A stretch of 64,000 nt of DNA from an uncultured Hungatella sp. (GTDB lineage Bacteria > Bacillota > Clostridia > Lachnospirales > Lachnospiraceae): assembly GCA_910585645.1 (NCBI GenBank), contig CAJUFP010000003.1, positions 1-64,000 on the forward strand, written 5' to 3'. Both the position numbers and the translations under genes were made by a program. Positions 50,452 to 59,076 of the stretch are shown here, in pieces (positions within the stretch are counted from its first letter, which is position 1; every line of letters starts with the position of its first letter). Under the pieces are notes generated by a model. It was not told the origin of the DNA, did no database searches, and worked only from the letters and a program-made list of their open reading frames with translations.

Positions 50452-51273
50452 ATGAAAAAACTGAGGATCAAGTATTTGCTGACTGTCATATGTATGTTGG
50501 CTGCAGGCATATGTTATAGTTGCGGCAAGGGGACGACCCAGGTGGATTTGGACGGCCAGACTCTGGTGATGGATCTGCAGGCTGAGCAGACATCCCAGGA
50601 GGCAGGCGTACAGAACGGACTGATATCGGCGAAGACGGAGGCGGGGGAGGATTCTCCCGATGAACCGGAGGCAGGCTCCGGGGAGGAGCCGCTGCCTTGG
50701 CAGACAGAATCGGTCCGTTTCTATGTACATATTTGCGGGGAAGTGGTAAATCCGGGGGTCTATGAGATGGAGCCGGGGAGCCGTATCTTCCATGTCGTGG
50801 AGGCGGCAGGAGGGTTTACCGGCCAGGCGGCGTCAGATTACCTGAACATGGCCCAGGAGACGGCGGACGGGATGAAGATCACGGTGCCGTCCAGGGAGGA
50901 GACAGAAGGTTTGGAGGTTTTTGGGCCGGGGGCCGGCGGCCAGTCCGGAAAGAAGGGACAGAATACCGGAACCGGTGTGGCTTCGGAGGATGAAGGAAAA
51001 GGAAAGGACGTTTGGCAGGGGAGTCCATGGATTGAGATGCCAGAGGGAACCGGTCAGGAGATTTTAGGCCCGGAGCCGTCCGGAAAGATCGATCTTAATA
51101 CGGCCACAAAGGAGGAGCTGATGACCTTAAGGGGCATCGGGGAGGCCAGGGCAGCGGATATTATCCGCTACCGGGAAGAGCAGGGGCCGTTTCAGACCAT
51201 TGATGAGGTCATGAATATTTCCGGGATCAAGGAAGCTGCTTTTGAGAAGATAAAAGACGACATCACAGTATAG
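50452..51273 (+). CDS. comEA: ComEA-like DNA-binding competence protein
   Basis: A 273-residue exported protein. An N-terminal signal or anchor (KYLLTVICMLAAGICYSC, with a lipobox-like Cys near 24) precedes a low-complexity acidic linker. Then come an SLBB domain (about 88-140, VRFYVHICGEVVNPGVYEMEPGSRIFHVVEAAGGFTG) and, after a Gly-rich linker, a helix-hairpin-helix pair (KIDLNTATKEELMTLRGIGEARAADIIRYREEQGPF). This is the ComEA layout for binding incoming DNA. comEB and comEC are not beside it. AAGGAGG precedes the ATG. Confidence 0.9.
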   Translation: MKKLRIKYLLTVICMLAAGICYSCGKGTTQVDLDGQTLVMDLQAEQTSQEAGVQNGLISAKTEAGEDSPDEPEAGSGEEPLPWQTESVRFYVHICGEVVNPGVYEMEPGSRIFHVVEAAGGFTGQAASDYLNMAQETADGMKITVPSREETEGLEVFGPGAGGQSGKKGQNTGTGVASEDEGKGKDVWQGSPWIEMPEGTGQEILGPEPSGKIDLNTATKEELMTLRGIGEARAADIIRYREEQGPFQTIDEVMNISGIKEAAFEKIKDDITV

Positions 51274-51384
51274 AGAAGAACAGACAGGGGAGCTTTCAGG
51301 GGCGTCGCAGGTCATCGGCCGCCGGGCGGATGAGGCGCTGCCGCGGGAGCCTGATATGGCAAGGGAATAGGAAGAGGTGTGATC

Positions 51385-52089
51385 ATGGCAAAAGTTTTGG
51401 TTGTGGATGATGAGAAGTTGATCGTCAAGGGGATCCGGTTCAGCCTGGAGCAGGACGGGATGGACGTTGATTGTGCATATGACGGGGAGGAAGCGGTTAA
51501 CAAGGCCAGGGATACGGAGTACGACGTGATCCTGCTGGATGTGATGCTTCCCAAGGCGGACGGGTATGAGGTGTGTCAGAGCATCCGGGAGTTTTCGGAG
51601 GTTCCCATTATCATGCTCACTGCCAAAGGCGGGGACATGGACAAGATTCTGGGGCTGGAGTACGGGGCTGACGATTATATCACGAAGCCTTTCAATATTC
51701 TGGAGGTGAAGGCCAGGATCAAGGCCATTCTGCGGCGCAACTCCAAGCGGGGAAAGCGGGGCGGCGTGCCGGAGAACCGGGTGGTCACGGCGGGAAGCCT
51801 TAAGATTGACCGGGACAGCCGGAGAGTGTTTGTGGGGGACAAGGAGATGAATCTGACGGCCAAGGAGTTTGACCTTTTGGAACTTCTGGCCTGCAATCCC
51901 AATAAGGTGTACAGCAGGGAATCCCTTCTCGGGTATGTGTGGGGCAATAAGGCCATGGATTCCGGGGATGTGCGGACCGTTGACGTGCATGTGCGGAGGT
52001 TGCGGGAGAAGATTGAGCCAAGCCCCAGCGCGCCTCAGTTTGTCCATACCAAGTGGGGCGTGGGGTATTATTTTCGGGCTCAGGGGTAA
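51385..52089 (+). CDS. OmpR-family response regulator without adjacent kinase
   Basis: A 234-residue regulator with an intact receiver domain (VVDDE, phospho-Asp in VILLDVMLP, MLTAKG, ITKPF) and a winged-helix output domain ending RTVDVHVRRLREKIE and TKWGVGYYF. This C-terminal pattern is PhoB/WalR-like. The ATG at 51385 is preferred over the GTG at 51379. No histidine kinase follows; the next gene is 235 bp away. The intervening 52090-52324 region is GC-rich with an imperfect direct repeat of about 30 bp and no gene. Confidence 0.9.
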   Translation: MAKVLVVDDEKLIVKGIRFSLEQDGMDVDCAYDGEEAVNKARDTEYDVILLDVMLPKADGYEVCQSIREFSEVPIIMLTAKGGDMDKILGLEYGADDYITKPFNILEVKARIKAILRRNSKRGKRGGVPENRVVTAGSLKIDRDSRRVFVGDKEMNLTAKEFDLLELLACNPNKVYSRESLLGYVWGNKAMDSGDVRTVDVHVRRLREKIEPSPSAPQFVHTKWGVGYYFRAQG

Positions 52090-52324
52090 AGCCGGACAGA
52101 CAGGCGGGATGGCAGGAGGATGGCACAGCGGGAGCCGGCGTGCCTAAAGCGGCGCAGTCCGGTCTGCCGCGACGCAGGTGAGAATGAAAAAATAGCGCTG
52201 GAGCAGGCGCGCCTAAAGCAGCCCAGTCCGGGGCTGCGGTTTTAGGGGGCGCGGCGGGCTGGGATACGGATGGCTGTGGGAGTGATAAGGGCCTTGGGTG
52301 AGGGCAAGTGAGGAGTGTGGCAGG

Positions 52325-52819
52325 ATGACGGACAGGATCAGACAGGTAACCATGGAGGATCTGGACAGAGTGACTCAGGTGGAGGCAGTGTGCTTTCCGG
52401 CTGCGGAGGCTGCGGGAAGGGAGGCTTTCCGGGCAAGGATTGAACGCTTTCCCGACAGCTTTTTTGTGGCGGAGAGGGACGGCGTGATCGTCGGGTTCAT
52501 TAACGGGGTCGTGACGGATGAGCGGACCATAAGGGATGAGATGTTTGAGGATGCGTCCCTTCACAATCCTGAGGGATGTTACCAGAGTATTTTCGGGCTG
52601 GATGTGATACCGGAGAGACAGCACCAGGGGATTGCCGGGGAGCTGATGAGGCATATGATTGAGGACGCTGTAAGGAAAGGCAGGAAGGGGCTTATCCTGA
52701 CCTGCAAGGACAGGCTTATGGGATTTTATGAGCAGTTTGGGTATAAAAGCCTTGGGGTGTCGGCTTCGGTTCACGGCGGCGCCGTGTGGTATGATATGAT
52801 TCTGGAGTTTTCGGAATGA
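52325..52819 (+). CDS. GNAT-family N-acetyltransferase
   Basis: A 164-residue acetyltransferase. It has an N-terminal IRQVTMEDLDRVTQVEAVCFP and the acetyl-CoA loop IPERQHQGIAGELMRHMIEDA, which matches the Q/RxxGxG/A signature. The C-terminal KDRLMGFYEQFGYKSLG is also typical. The substrate is unknown. The start at 52325 follows GTGAGGAG. The stop overlaps rlmH by four bases, coupling translation. Confidence 0.9.
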   Translation: MTDRIRQVTMEDLDRVTQVEAVCFPAAEAAGREAFRARIERFPDSFFVAERDGVIVGFINGVVTDERTIRDEMFEDASLHNPEGCYQSIFGLDVIPERQHQGIAGELMRHMIEDAVRKGRKGLILTCKDRLMGFYEQFGYKSLGVSASVHGGAVWYDMILEFSE

Positions 52820-53295
52820 AGATCACCGTGGTGGCAGTGGGAAAGCTGAAAGAGCGGTTTTTTGAGGATGCCATAAGGGAATATGAGAAGCGCCTGGGGC
52901 GGTATTGCAGGCTGGAGATCATCCAGGTGGCGGATGAGAGGACGCCGGACGGGGCAGGCGATGCCTTAACGCGGCAGATCAAGGAGCGGGAAGGGGAGCG
53001 GATCCTGGCGCAGATCAGGGACGGGGCCTATGTGATCGCTCTGGCCATTGAGGGGAAGATGCTGGATTCGGAGGAATTGGCAGAGAAGCTGGGGCAGCTG
53101 GCAGTAAGCGGCGTCAGCCATTTGGTGTTCGTAATCGGAGGATCCCTGGGGCTTTCAGAGGCAGTGCTGGCGCGGGCGGATTATCGGCTGAGCTTTTCGA
53201 AGATGACCTTTCCTCATCAGCTGATGCGGGTGATCTTGCTGGAACAGGTGTATCGGGGGTTTCGGATCTTGAATCATCAGCCGTATCATAAGTGA
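52816..53295 (+). CDS. rlmH: 23S rRNA pseudouridine-1915 N3-methyltransferase
   Basis: A 159-residue SPOUT methyltransferase that modifies pseudouridine 1915 in helix 69 of 23S rRNA. Full-length and canonical: MKITVVAVGKLKERFF at the start, the knot region FVIGGSLGLSEAVL and the C-terminal LSFSKMTFPHQLMRVILLEQVYRGFRI. It is a reliable housekeeping gene, here coupled to the GNAT gene. Confidence 0.97.
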   Translation: MKITVVAVGKLKERFFEDAIREYEKRLGRYCRLEIIQVADERTPDGAGDALTRQIKEREGERILAQIRDGAYVIALAIEGKMLDSEELAEKLGQLAVSGVSHLVFVIGGSLGLSEAVLARADYRLSFSKMTFPHQLMRVILLEQVYRGFRILNHQPYHK

Positions 53296-53323
53296 GAGGG
53301 AAAGAGGCTGCTAAAGGAGGATC

Positions 53324-54823
53324 ATGATCCATAGAATTGAGTTTAAGGACAGAAATAACGTGATATCCTGCTATCTGCCGGAGGGGTCTGCGCCGGATAA
53401 ACGCGCGGTTGAGGAGCTGCATCAGATGACGGGGCTGGAGGAGACGCTGGAAAGGCTGGCATCGGCGCCGGGATTTTTTCGGGGAGACGGGCAGCGGATT
53501 GAGAAGATCGTGGCGACGCCGGATTTTCACAAGGGGGCAGGGATTCCCATCGGGACGGTGATGATGACTAAGGGTTTTGTGGTTCCCCAGGCAATGGGAA
53601 ATGACATTAACTGCGGTATGCGGTTTTATACCACGGATGTGTCAGAGGAGCGGATACGGGAAAGGCTTCCCCAGCTGACAGAGAGGATCCGCCACGTGTT
53701 TTTTGAGGGCGGCAGGCAGATCCCTATGACGGGAAGGCAGCGGGAGGCATTGTTTCGTTGCGGCCTTTTGGGGCTTTTGGAGACCAGTGGGGACAGCGAA
53801 AAGAGGGGATTGTGGCGGTATTTTGAGCCTGAGATTCAGGAGAGATGGCTGGGGCGTACCGTGTTTCGGGGGAGCCTTAAGGCGGATGACACGGAAGGGC
53901 TGGAGGATTTTATAGGCAGTTTTGACCAACTGACCTATGACGACCAGATCGGAACCATTGGGGGCGGCAACCATTTTCTGGAGGTGCAGAGGGTTGCGGA
54001 GATTTACGACGGGCAGACCGGGGCTGCCTGGAATCTGAGGAAAGGGAGCGTGGCGGTGATGATCCACACCGGCTCTCTGATCATTGGCCACCACAGCGGA
54101 CTTTTGAACCGGAAGATCTGCCGGGATATTTACCCGGACGGGGTGAGTCATCCGGAGAATCGGATTTATGTGATACCGGAGGACTGCCAGCGGGCAGAGG
54201 CGTGGAGACGGTTCTGGTCGGTTTCCGGCAATGCGGCTAATTTTGGGTTTGCCAACCGGCTGTTTCTTGGGTTTATGATTCAGGATGTATTGGACAGCGT
54301 GGTGGGACATTGCGGGATGGAGCTGCTTTATGATGCTCCCCACAACTATATCTGGAGGAAGCGGATCGGCGGTGAGGATTTTTATATTCACCGGAAGGGG
54401 GCCTGCTGTGCCGGAGGGTGTGAGGAGATGGAAGGGACGGAGTTTGCCTACTACGGGGAACCGGTGATGATACCAGGCTCCATGGGCAGTTCCAGTTACC
54501 TGCTTCGGGGATTGGGAAGGGGCGATTCCCTGTGGAGCGCCAGCCACGGAGCGGGGCGCAGAAAGTCCCGTGGGGATGCCATGAAGGGAAATGATGAGGA
54601 GTTTCGCCGGTTTATGGAGAGGTTCCATGTGATCACGCCGGTTGACCCGGAGCGCGGTGATTTAAAGAGGAGAAGGGATATTTTGAAGAAATGGGAGAAG
54701 TCTGTGCGGGCGGAGGCGCCCTATGCGTATAAGGATATTGACAAGGTGATTGGGGTTCACAGGGAGCATGGGATGGCGGCGCCGGTGGCGCGGATGGAAC
54801 CGATCTTTACGGTGAAGGCTTAG
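53324..54823 (+). CDS. rtcB: RtcB-family RNA ligase
   Basis: A 499-residue RNA ligase family protein that in E. coli and archaea joins 3'-phosphate or 2',3'-cyclic phosphate RNA ends to 5'-OH ends with GTP and Mn2+. Metal residues are visible: Asp94 and Cys97 in GNDINCGMRF, His in GGGNHF and the HTGS and APHNYIW segments. The guanylation His is in SHGAGRRKSR. AAAGGAGGATC precedes the ATG. No archease or RtcA gene is nearby, as in many Firmicutes. A likely role is RNA repair after damage. Confidence 0.92.
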   Translation: MIHRIEFKDRNNVISCYLPEGSAPDKRAVEELHQMTGLEETLERLASAPGFFRGDGQRIEKIVATPDFHKGAGIPIGTVMMTKGFVVPQAMGNDINCGMRFYTTDVSEERIRERLPQLTERIRHVFFEGGRQIPMTGRQREALFRCGLLGLLETSGDSEKRGLWRYFEPEIQERWLGRTVFRGSLKADDTEGLEDFIGSFDQLTYDDQIGTIGGGNHFLEVQRVAEIYDGQTGAAWNLRKGSVAVMIHTGSLIIGHHSGLLNRKICRDIYPDGVSHPENRIYVIPEDCQRAEAWRRFWSVSGNAANFGFANRLFLGFMIQDVLDSVVGHCGMELLYDAPHNYIWRKRIGGEDFYIHRKGACCAGGCEEMEGTEFAYYGEPVMIPGSMGSSSYLLRGLGRGDSLWSASHGAGRRKSRGDAMKGNDEEFRRFMERFHVITPVDPERGDLKRRRDILKKWEKSVRAEAPYAYKDIDKVIGVHREHGMAAPVARMEPIFTVKA

Positions 54824-54839
54824 AGGGAGAGGTGTCTGG

Positions 54840-54877
54840 GGCTGCCGCGCAGGATGGGAGGGGCTGCGGCAGCCTTT
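54840..54877 (+). terminator. Terminator after rtcB
   Basis: GGCTGCCGC and GCGGCAGCC pair around a 17-base loop, followed by TTT. Confidence 0.6.
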
Positions 54878-54920
54878 GGGGGAGTTAATCAATTCTGGAC
54901 GCAAAACTTGGGATTTTATT

Positions 54921-56333
54921 TTATTCCTTAATTTCCCAATATCCGCTTTTTCTTGAACCAACACGCTCAATGATGCCATTGTCGGAAAGTGATTTCATAA
55001 TTTTCTGTACATGGCTACGGGCAAATTGTAACTGTTCTTTTATTTCATTTTGTGTGATTCTCGGATTTTCGTATATCAATGACAGCACTCTTTGCTCATT
55101 TTCATTTAAAGCCCTGTTTAAAGCCCTATTTAAAGCCCTATTTAAAGCCTTCTCTTTGAGGGCCTTATTTTTATGATTCAAATTCTTCAATGTTACCATG
55201 AACAACACTCTGTCTGAATAAAACTCCGGCGCCATTCCCTCCTCGTAGTTGGCTGCATTTTCATACGCCTCACGGATTTTGTTTAGTCCGCTGCCCTGAC
55301 GTTCCATATATCCCAAACGTCCAAAAATATCTGCCAGCACCGGATTTCTCCTTATAGAAGGAATCGTATCAATGTCCCTTTCCTGTATTTTCGTCCCGTC
55401 CGGCATACTGCCCGGAGAATAAATCACAAGGCGGTCATCAAAAATATCTATATGAACCTCGCTGCCATTTACCAGATAGTCACGATGGATCAGCCCGTTT
55501 ACAAGACTTTCAAAAACGCTCCTCTCACAAAAATCCGGCATTTCAATTCGGGAATTTGCGGTCTTTTTCCAGAGCTTTTTCATATTTCTTTTCACAAAAC
55601 CAATGCCCTCATTTAGCAGCATAATCAGGCTCCCGCTAAATTCCGCGCTGTCCAGTGCGTCCACCTGACCGCCGCTTTTATCCAATCCATTCCAGTGTGT
55701 ACAGAATAAACGGGAATATCGGATCGGACAATTATCTGCAAGCAATGCTCCCGCATTGGTCAGTTTCCCTTTTTCATCGACGATTCCAAAGGATTCAAAA
55801 CTCTTATCCGGCATACTTGTACCGTTCCATTCCTTATAGCGTTCCCGTAATTTAGAGAATGAATAATCTTTAAAATCGTAGTCCGTCATCAAGGAATCGA
55901 AGGAAGAATTTTTTCCACGCAGTACAAGCCGCTTTAATTCGGCGGCATTTGCGGCAACGGACTCGTTTCCAATGCGTACAAAAGCCTCCGTGCTGCCATC
56001 CCCTTTGTAATAATACGGCGTTTCCTGCCCTTTCATTACCTCCACAGTGAGCAGCTTTTTCCCTTCTTCCACACCATGAATCTGCATTGTGACCTCCGGA
56101 AATGGATCAATACGTTCTTTTATTTTCTGGCTGACATATTCGGACGCTGCTTTTATATCGTCAATTCCGATTACGGTGTCATCATCCGCAATACCAAAAA
56201 TCAGCACACCTCCGTTACCATTTGCAAATGCGCTGACACTTTTCAGCCAACTTTTGGGTTTTCGCATTTCTACTTCCCGCTTTTTATCGTATTCAGTAGT
56301 TTCTCCCAACAACTCTGATAAATTCACTTTCAT
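54921..56333 (-). CDS. AlbA_2/Schlafen-type putative DNA-binding protein
   Basis: A 470-residue protein with an N-terminal AlbA_2 (Schlafen-like) domain, motifs TTEYDKKREVEMRKP and FANGNGGVLIFGIADD. Next is a GHKL-like C-terminal half (VFESLVNGLIHRDYLVNGSEVHIDIFDDRLVIYSPGSMP, then RRNPVLADIFGRLGYMERQGSGL). A winged-helix tail closes it (ITQNEIKEQLQFARSHVQKIMKSLSDNG). This is the ATP-binding protein family often labelled RecG-related or transcriptional regulator and found in accessory regions. Near residue 400 a 12-bp DNA repeat encodes tandem ALNR units. It is clearly more AT-rich than its neighbours, suggesting acquisition by transfer. AAAAGGA precedes the ATG. Confidence 0.85.
   Translation of the reverse strand: MKVNLSELLGETTEYDKKREVEMRKPKSWLKSVSAFANGNGGVLIFGIADDDTVIGIDDIKAASEYVSQKIKERIDPFPEVTMQIHGVEEGKKLLTVEVMKGQETPYYYKGDGSTEAFVRIGNESVAANAAELKRLVLRGKNSSFDSLMTDYDFKDYSFSKLRERYKEWNGTSMPDKSFESFGIVDEKGKLTNAGALLADNCPIRYSRLFCTHWNGLDKSGGQVDALDSAEFSGSLIMLLNEGIGFVKRNMKKLWKKTANSRIEMPDFCERSVFESLVNGLIHRDYLVNGSEVHIDIFDDRLVIYSPGSMPDGTKIQERDIDTIPSIRRNPVLADIFGRLGYMERQGSGLNKIREAYENAANYEEGMAPEFYSDRVLFMVTLKNLNHKNKALKEKALNRALNRALNRALNENEQRVLSLIYENPRITQNEIKEQLQFARSHVQKIMKSLSDNGIIERVGSRKSGYWEIKE
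55105..55150. repeat. 12-bp tandem repeat within the AlbA_2 gene
   Basis: The unit TTTAAAGCCCT(A/G) is repeated about three and a half times. It encodes ALNR tandem residues in frame and could vary in copy number by slippage without breaking the frame. Confidence 0.8.
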
Positions 56334-56517
56334 GTTCCTTTTCCCAATCTGTTAGACACCGTCTGACAAACTTATATTTGCTGTTTCCATTGATTTATTC
56401 TTTGATCTTATTGGATTGTGCAGATGCTGTCTGTACAATCTGTATCTATTTTATGGCGGTTCTTTATTCGTGTCATAATTGCGCTGGATTAATTTTATCA
56501 TATTCCTATCCTATTTT

Positions 56518-56634
56518 CTACTCCTGAATCCCGACAAATTTCATCCCTGATATAGACGAATTTTCGATTCGGCGATTATTCCAATGCTTGAGAGCCACCA
56601 ATACACGTTTATTTTTGCTTCTATTCGAAGTCAT
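56518..56634 (-). CDS. Possible 38-residue small protein
   Basis: A short frame starting at ATG 56634 with an unusually good ribosome site (CCGGAGGTGTAA), reading MTSNRSKNKRVLVALKHWN and ending GMKFVGIQE. It is basic and soluble with no recognised family. It lies in the AT-rich gap 56334-56729, upstream of and in line with the AlbA_2 gene, so it could be the first gene of that acquired unit or a remnant. The rest of that gap shows only the spoIIIA promoter. Confidence 0.4.
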   Translation of the reverse strand: MTSNRSKNKRVLVALKHWNNRRIENSSISGMKFVGIQE

Positions 56635-56677
56635 TTACACCTCCGGTTTATTTATAGGCATAGTTGAGATTCCCCTG

Positions 56678-56706
56678 TCATTTTCCCCCCTTGTCCCACA
56701 TATATT
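56678..56706 (+). promoter_or_regulatory. Sigma-E-like promoter of the spoIIIA operon
   Basis: TCATTTT (56678-56684) and CATATATT (56699-56706) are 14 bp apart. They resemble the sigma-E consensus GHATNWW and CATACAHT with one mismatch each. The position, 24 bp before spoIIIAA, fits mother-cell expression. Confidence 0.5.
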
Positions 56707-56729
56707 GAAAGAAAGAGGAGGGGACAAAG

Positions 56730-57707
56730 GTGGAGAGAAAAGATGAGATAGTTCGTATTTTCGCGAAAGAGATCCGCCAGATTCTGCAGCGGGCGGGGGT
56801 GGATTTTAGCAGGGTGCAGGAGATTCGGCTGCGGGTCGGGGCTCCGCTTCTGATGGTCTATAAAAACAGGGAATATTATGTGTCCCACAGCGGAAATCTA
56901 CATACCGGCGGCGGGGATGTGCATGTGGTTACCAGGGACGAGCTTCGGGAGACCATGGAGTATATCAGCAGCTATTCTCTTTACGCTTTTGAGGAGGAGC
57001 TGCGGCAGGGGTTTATCACCATCCAGGGCGGCCACCGGGTGGGAGTGGCGGGGAGGACCGTGGTGGAGGATAATCATGTGCGGGCCATGAAATACATATC
57101 TTGTATCAATGTAAGGCTGTCCCACCAGATACCCGGGTGCGCCGACGGGGTGATGCCTTATCTCTATGACGGTCCGGGGGGACAGGTGTGGCACACCCTG
57201 ATCGTGTCGCCGCCCAGGTGCGGGAAGACTACGCTTTTGAGGGATATTATCCGTCAGCTTTCCACAGGCAGCCAGGGGCATGGGGGTGTGACTGTGGGGG
57301 TGGTGGACGAACGGTCGGAGCTGGGGGCCTGTCACCAGGGAGTGCCTCAGAATGATCTGGGGATCAGGACGGATATTCTGGATTGCTGCCCCAAGGCCAG
57401 GGGGATGATGATGCTGATTAGGACCATGTCCCCTCAGGTGATCGCGGTGGATGAGATCGGGAGCCGGGAGGACATGGAGGCGATTGAGTATGTGATGAAC
57501 TGCGGGTGCAGGCTGGCGGCCACGGTCCACGGCAGTTCCATGGACGATATCCGGCAGAAGCCGTTTCTGGGGGAGATGGTGAGGGCGGGAATGTTTCAGA
57601 GGTATATTGTCTTAAGCGGCAAAGGACAGGCAGGGCGTGTCCAGGAGATTTTCGATTCCAGGGGGATGAGTCTGTACGGTCCGGAAAGGATGGCTTATGG
57701 TGCTTAA
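56730..57707 (+). CDS. spoIIIAA: Stage III sporulation protein AA, ATPase
   Basis: A 325-residue ATPase of the SpoIIIA-SpoIIQ channel that links mother cell and forespore. It is related to type II/IV secretion ATPases. The N-terminal EIRLRVGAPL and GHRVGVAGRTV regions precede Walker A SPPRCGKTTLLRD, then VVDERSELGAC and Walker B IAVDEIGSREDMEAI. A GTG start at 56730 follows AGAGGAGGGG. It overlaps spoIIIAB by 11 bp and heads an eight-gene operon. Confidence 0.97.
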   Translation: MERKDEIVRIFAKEIRQILQRAGVDFSRVQEIRLRVGAPLLMVYKNREYYVSHSGNLHTGGGDVHVVTRDELRETMEYISSYSLYAFEEELRQGFITIQGGHRVGVAGRTVVEDNHVRAMKYISCINVRLSHQIPGCADGVMPYLYDGPGGQVWHTLIVSPPRCGKTTLLRDIIRQLSTGSQGHGGVTVGVVDERSELGACHQGVPQNDLGIRTDILDCCPKARGMMMLIRTMSPQVIAVDEIGSREDMEAIEYVMNCGCRLAATVHGSSMDDIRQKPFLGEMVRAGMFQRYIVLSGKGQAGRVQEIFDSRGMSLYGPERMAYGA

Positions 57708-58218
57708 ATTGACGGGGAGTCTTTTGGTCACTTGTTCCTGCGGGGCGTTAGGGCTGTGGAAGGCCGGACAGTGGAAGGACCATCTTGGTTTGCTGGAGCA
57801 GCTTCGGAAAATGATCGTGCTTTTGAGGAGTGAGATCCTCTATGCCCACACGCCTTTGGGGGAGGCGCTGGGCCATGTGGGCAGGAAGTCGGACGGCGTG
57901 CTGGCCGGATTGTTTATGGCTGTGGAGGAGCGGATTCTTAAGCAGGAGGGGGAATTGTTCTACATGATCTGGCGGGAGGAAGTGGAGCGGCGGAAAAAGG
58001 AGATGCTCTTATCAGACAGGGAGAGGCAGGAGCTGATCGGGTTTGGGGAGCATCTGGGGTATCTGGATCTGGAGATGCAGGGGCATACCATTGCCATTTA
58101 CCTGGAGCAGCTGGAGATGAGCATCCGGTTTTACAGGGAGCATGAGAGGGAGCAGAGCCGGCTGTATGCCAGTCTTGGGATCATGGGCGGATTGTTTCTT
58201 TCGATTATGATGTGTTAG
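57697..58218 (+). CDS. spoIIIAB: Stage III sporulation protein AB
   Basis: A 173-residue mother-cell membrane protein of the SpoIIIA complex. Hydrophobic segments at the N-terminus (SLLVTCSCGALGLW) and extreme C-terminus (GIMGGLFLSIMMC) flank a helical domain recalling the type II secretion GspF fold (LRKMIVLLRSEILYAHTPLGEAL). It overlaps spoIIIAA and is followed 23 bp later by spoIIIAC. Confidence 0.93.
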   Translation: MVLKLTGSLLVTCSCGALGLWKAGQWKDHLGLLEQLRKMIVLLRSEILYAHTPLGEALGHVGRKSDGVLAGLFMAVEERILKQEGELFYMIWREEVERRKKEMLLSDRERQELIGFGEHLGYLDLEMQGHTIAIYLEQLEMSIRFYREHEREQSRLYASLGIMGGLFLSIMMC

Positions 58219-58241
58219 CGATCAGGGCAGGGAGGAGCGAA

Positions 58242-58436
58242 ATGGGAGTCAATCTGATTTTCAGAATTGCGGCGGTGGGAATCCTGGTTTCTGTTATATG
58301 CCAGGTTTTAAAGCACAGCGGCAGGGAGGAGCAGGCTTTTCTCACCAGTCTGGCGGGGCTGGTGCTGGTGCTGTTCTGGATCGTACCGTATATTTACGAT
58401 CTGTTTGAGACGATTAAGAAGCTGTTTGCGCTGTAG
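58242..58436 (+). CDS. spoIIIAC: Stage III sporulation protein AC
   Basis: A 64-residue protein with two membrane helices (IFRIAAVGILVSVICQVL and LTSLAGLVLVLFWIVPYIYDLF), exactly the size and pattern of SpoIIIAC. The ATG at 58242 follows GGGAGGAGC. It is separated from spoIIIAD by 247 bp of repetitive sequence, which is unusual for this operon. Confidence 0.95.
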   Translation: MGVNLIFRIAAVGILVSVICQVLKHSGREEQAFLTSLAGLVLVLFWIVPYIYDLFETIKKLFAL

Positions 58437-58683
58437 CGGATTGGTGGATTGGGAGATTGGTAGAGTGGCAGATTGGCAGATTGGTAGGCCGGGAGATTAG
58501 GGATCGGCGGCTTGGAAATGGGGAAGGAAGCGCCGGGGAGGCGGCAGTGGTGCTGCGGAGCCGGAAAAGTCGGAGAGGCAGTAGTGGGGGCAGCCGGCTG
58601 TAGGCTGCGGAGCCGGAAATGTGGGAGAGGCGACAGCGGGACAGCCCTGGGCGCAGGCGGAGCGATATGGAGCGAAAGGGGGA
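58437..58683 (+). repeat. Low-complexity spacer between spoIIIAC and spoIIIAD
   Basis: The first part (58437-58505) is built of GATTGG-type short repeats. The second part contains a direct repeat of about 38 bp beginning GCTGCGGAGCCGGAAA, at about 58550 and 58606. Frames through it are chance. No terminator or strong promoter is seen; the downstream ribosome site is GAAAGGGGGA. Confidence 0.7.
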
Positions 58684-59076
58684 ATGGCTGTGACTGTGGT
58701 GTCGATTGCGGTGATAGGGCTGACGGCAGTGGTTTTGGCTGTGCAGTTGAAGGCAGTGAAAGGGGAATACGGGATCTATATGGTCCTGGGGGCAGGTCTG
58801 GTCATCTTTTTTTATGCATTGTCCAAGATAGAGGCGGTGCTTACCGTGCTGCGGAGAGTTCAGTCCTTTATTCAGATTGACGGGATGTATCTGGAGGCTT
58901 TGATGAAAATGATCGGGATTACTTATATTGCGGAGTTCGCGTCGGGAATCTGCAAGGATGCGGGGTACGGCTCCCTGGGGGGCCAGATTGAGATGTTTGG
59001 GAAATTGTCCATGCTGGCTGTGAGCATGCCGATTTTGCTGACGCTGATGGAGACAATTCGGGTGTTTATGAGATGA
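58684..59076 (+). CDS. spoIIIAD: Stage III sporulation protein AD
   Basis: A 130-residue membrane protein with about four hydrophobic stretches (VVSIAVIGLTAVVLAVQL, IYMVLGAGLVIFFYALSKI, MIGITYIAEFASGICKDAG, LSMLAVSMPILLTLMETI). The MIGITYIAEFAS motif is typical of SpoIIIAD. The start at 58684 follows AAAGGGGG. It overlaps spoIIIAE by four bases. Confidence 0.95.
   Translation: MAVTVVSIAVIGLTAVVLAVQLKAVKGEYGIYMVLGAGLVIFFYALSKIEAVLTVLRRVQSFIQIDGMYLEALMKMIGITYIAEFASGICKDAGYGSLGGQIEMFGKLSMLAVSMPILLTLMETIRVFMR

Noticed and set aside
52120..52240. Imperfect direct repeat (GCCTAAAGC..CAGTCCGG) as a CRISPR or iteron
   Set aside because: Only two diverged units, no regular spacers and no cas or replication genes nearby.
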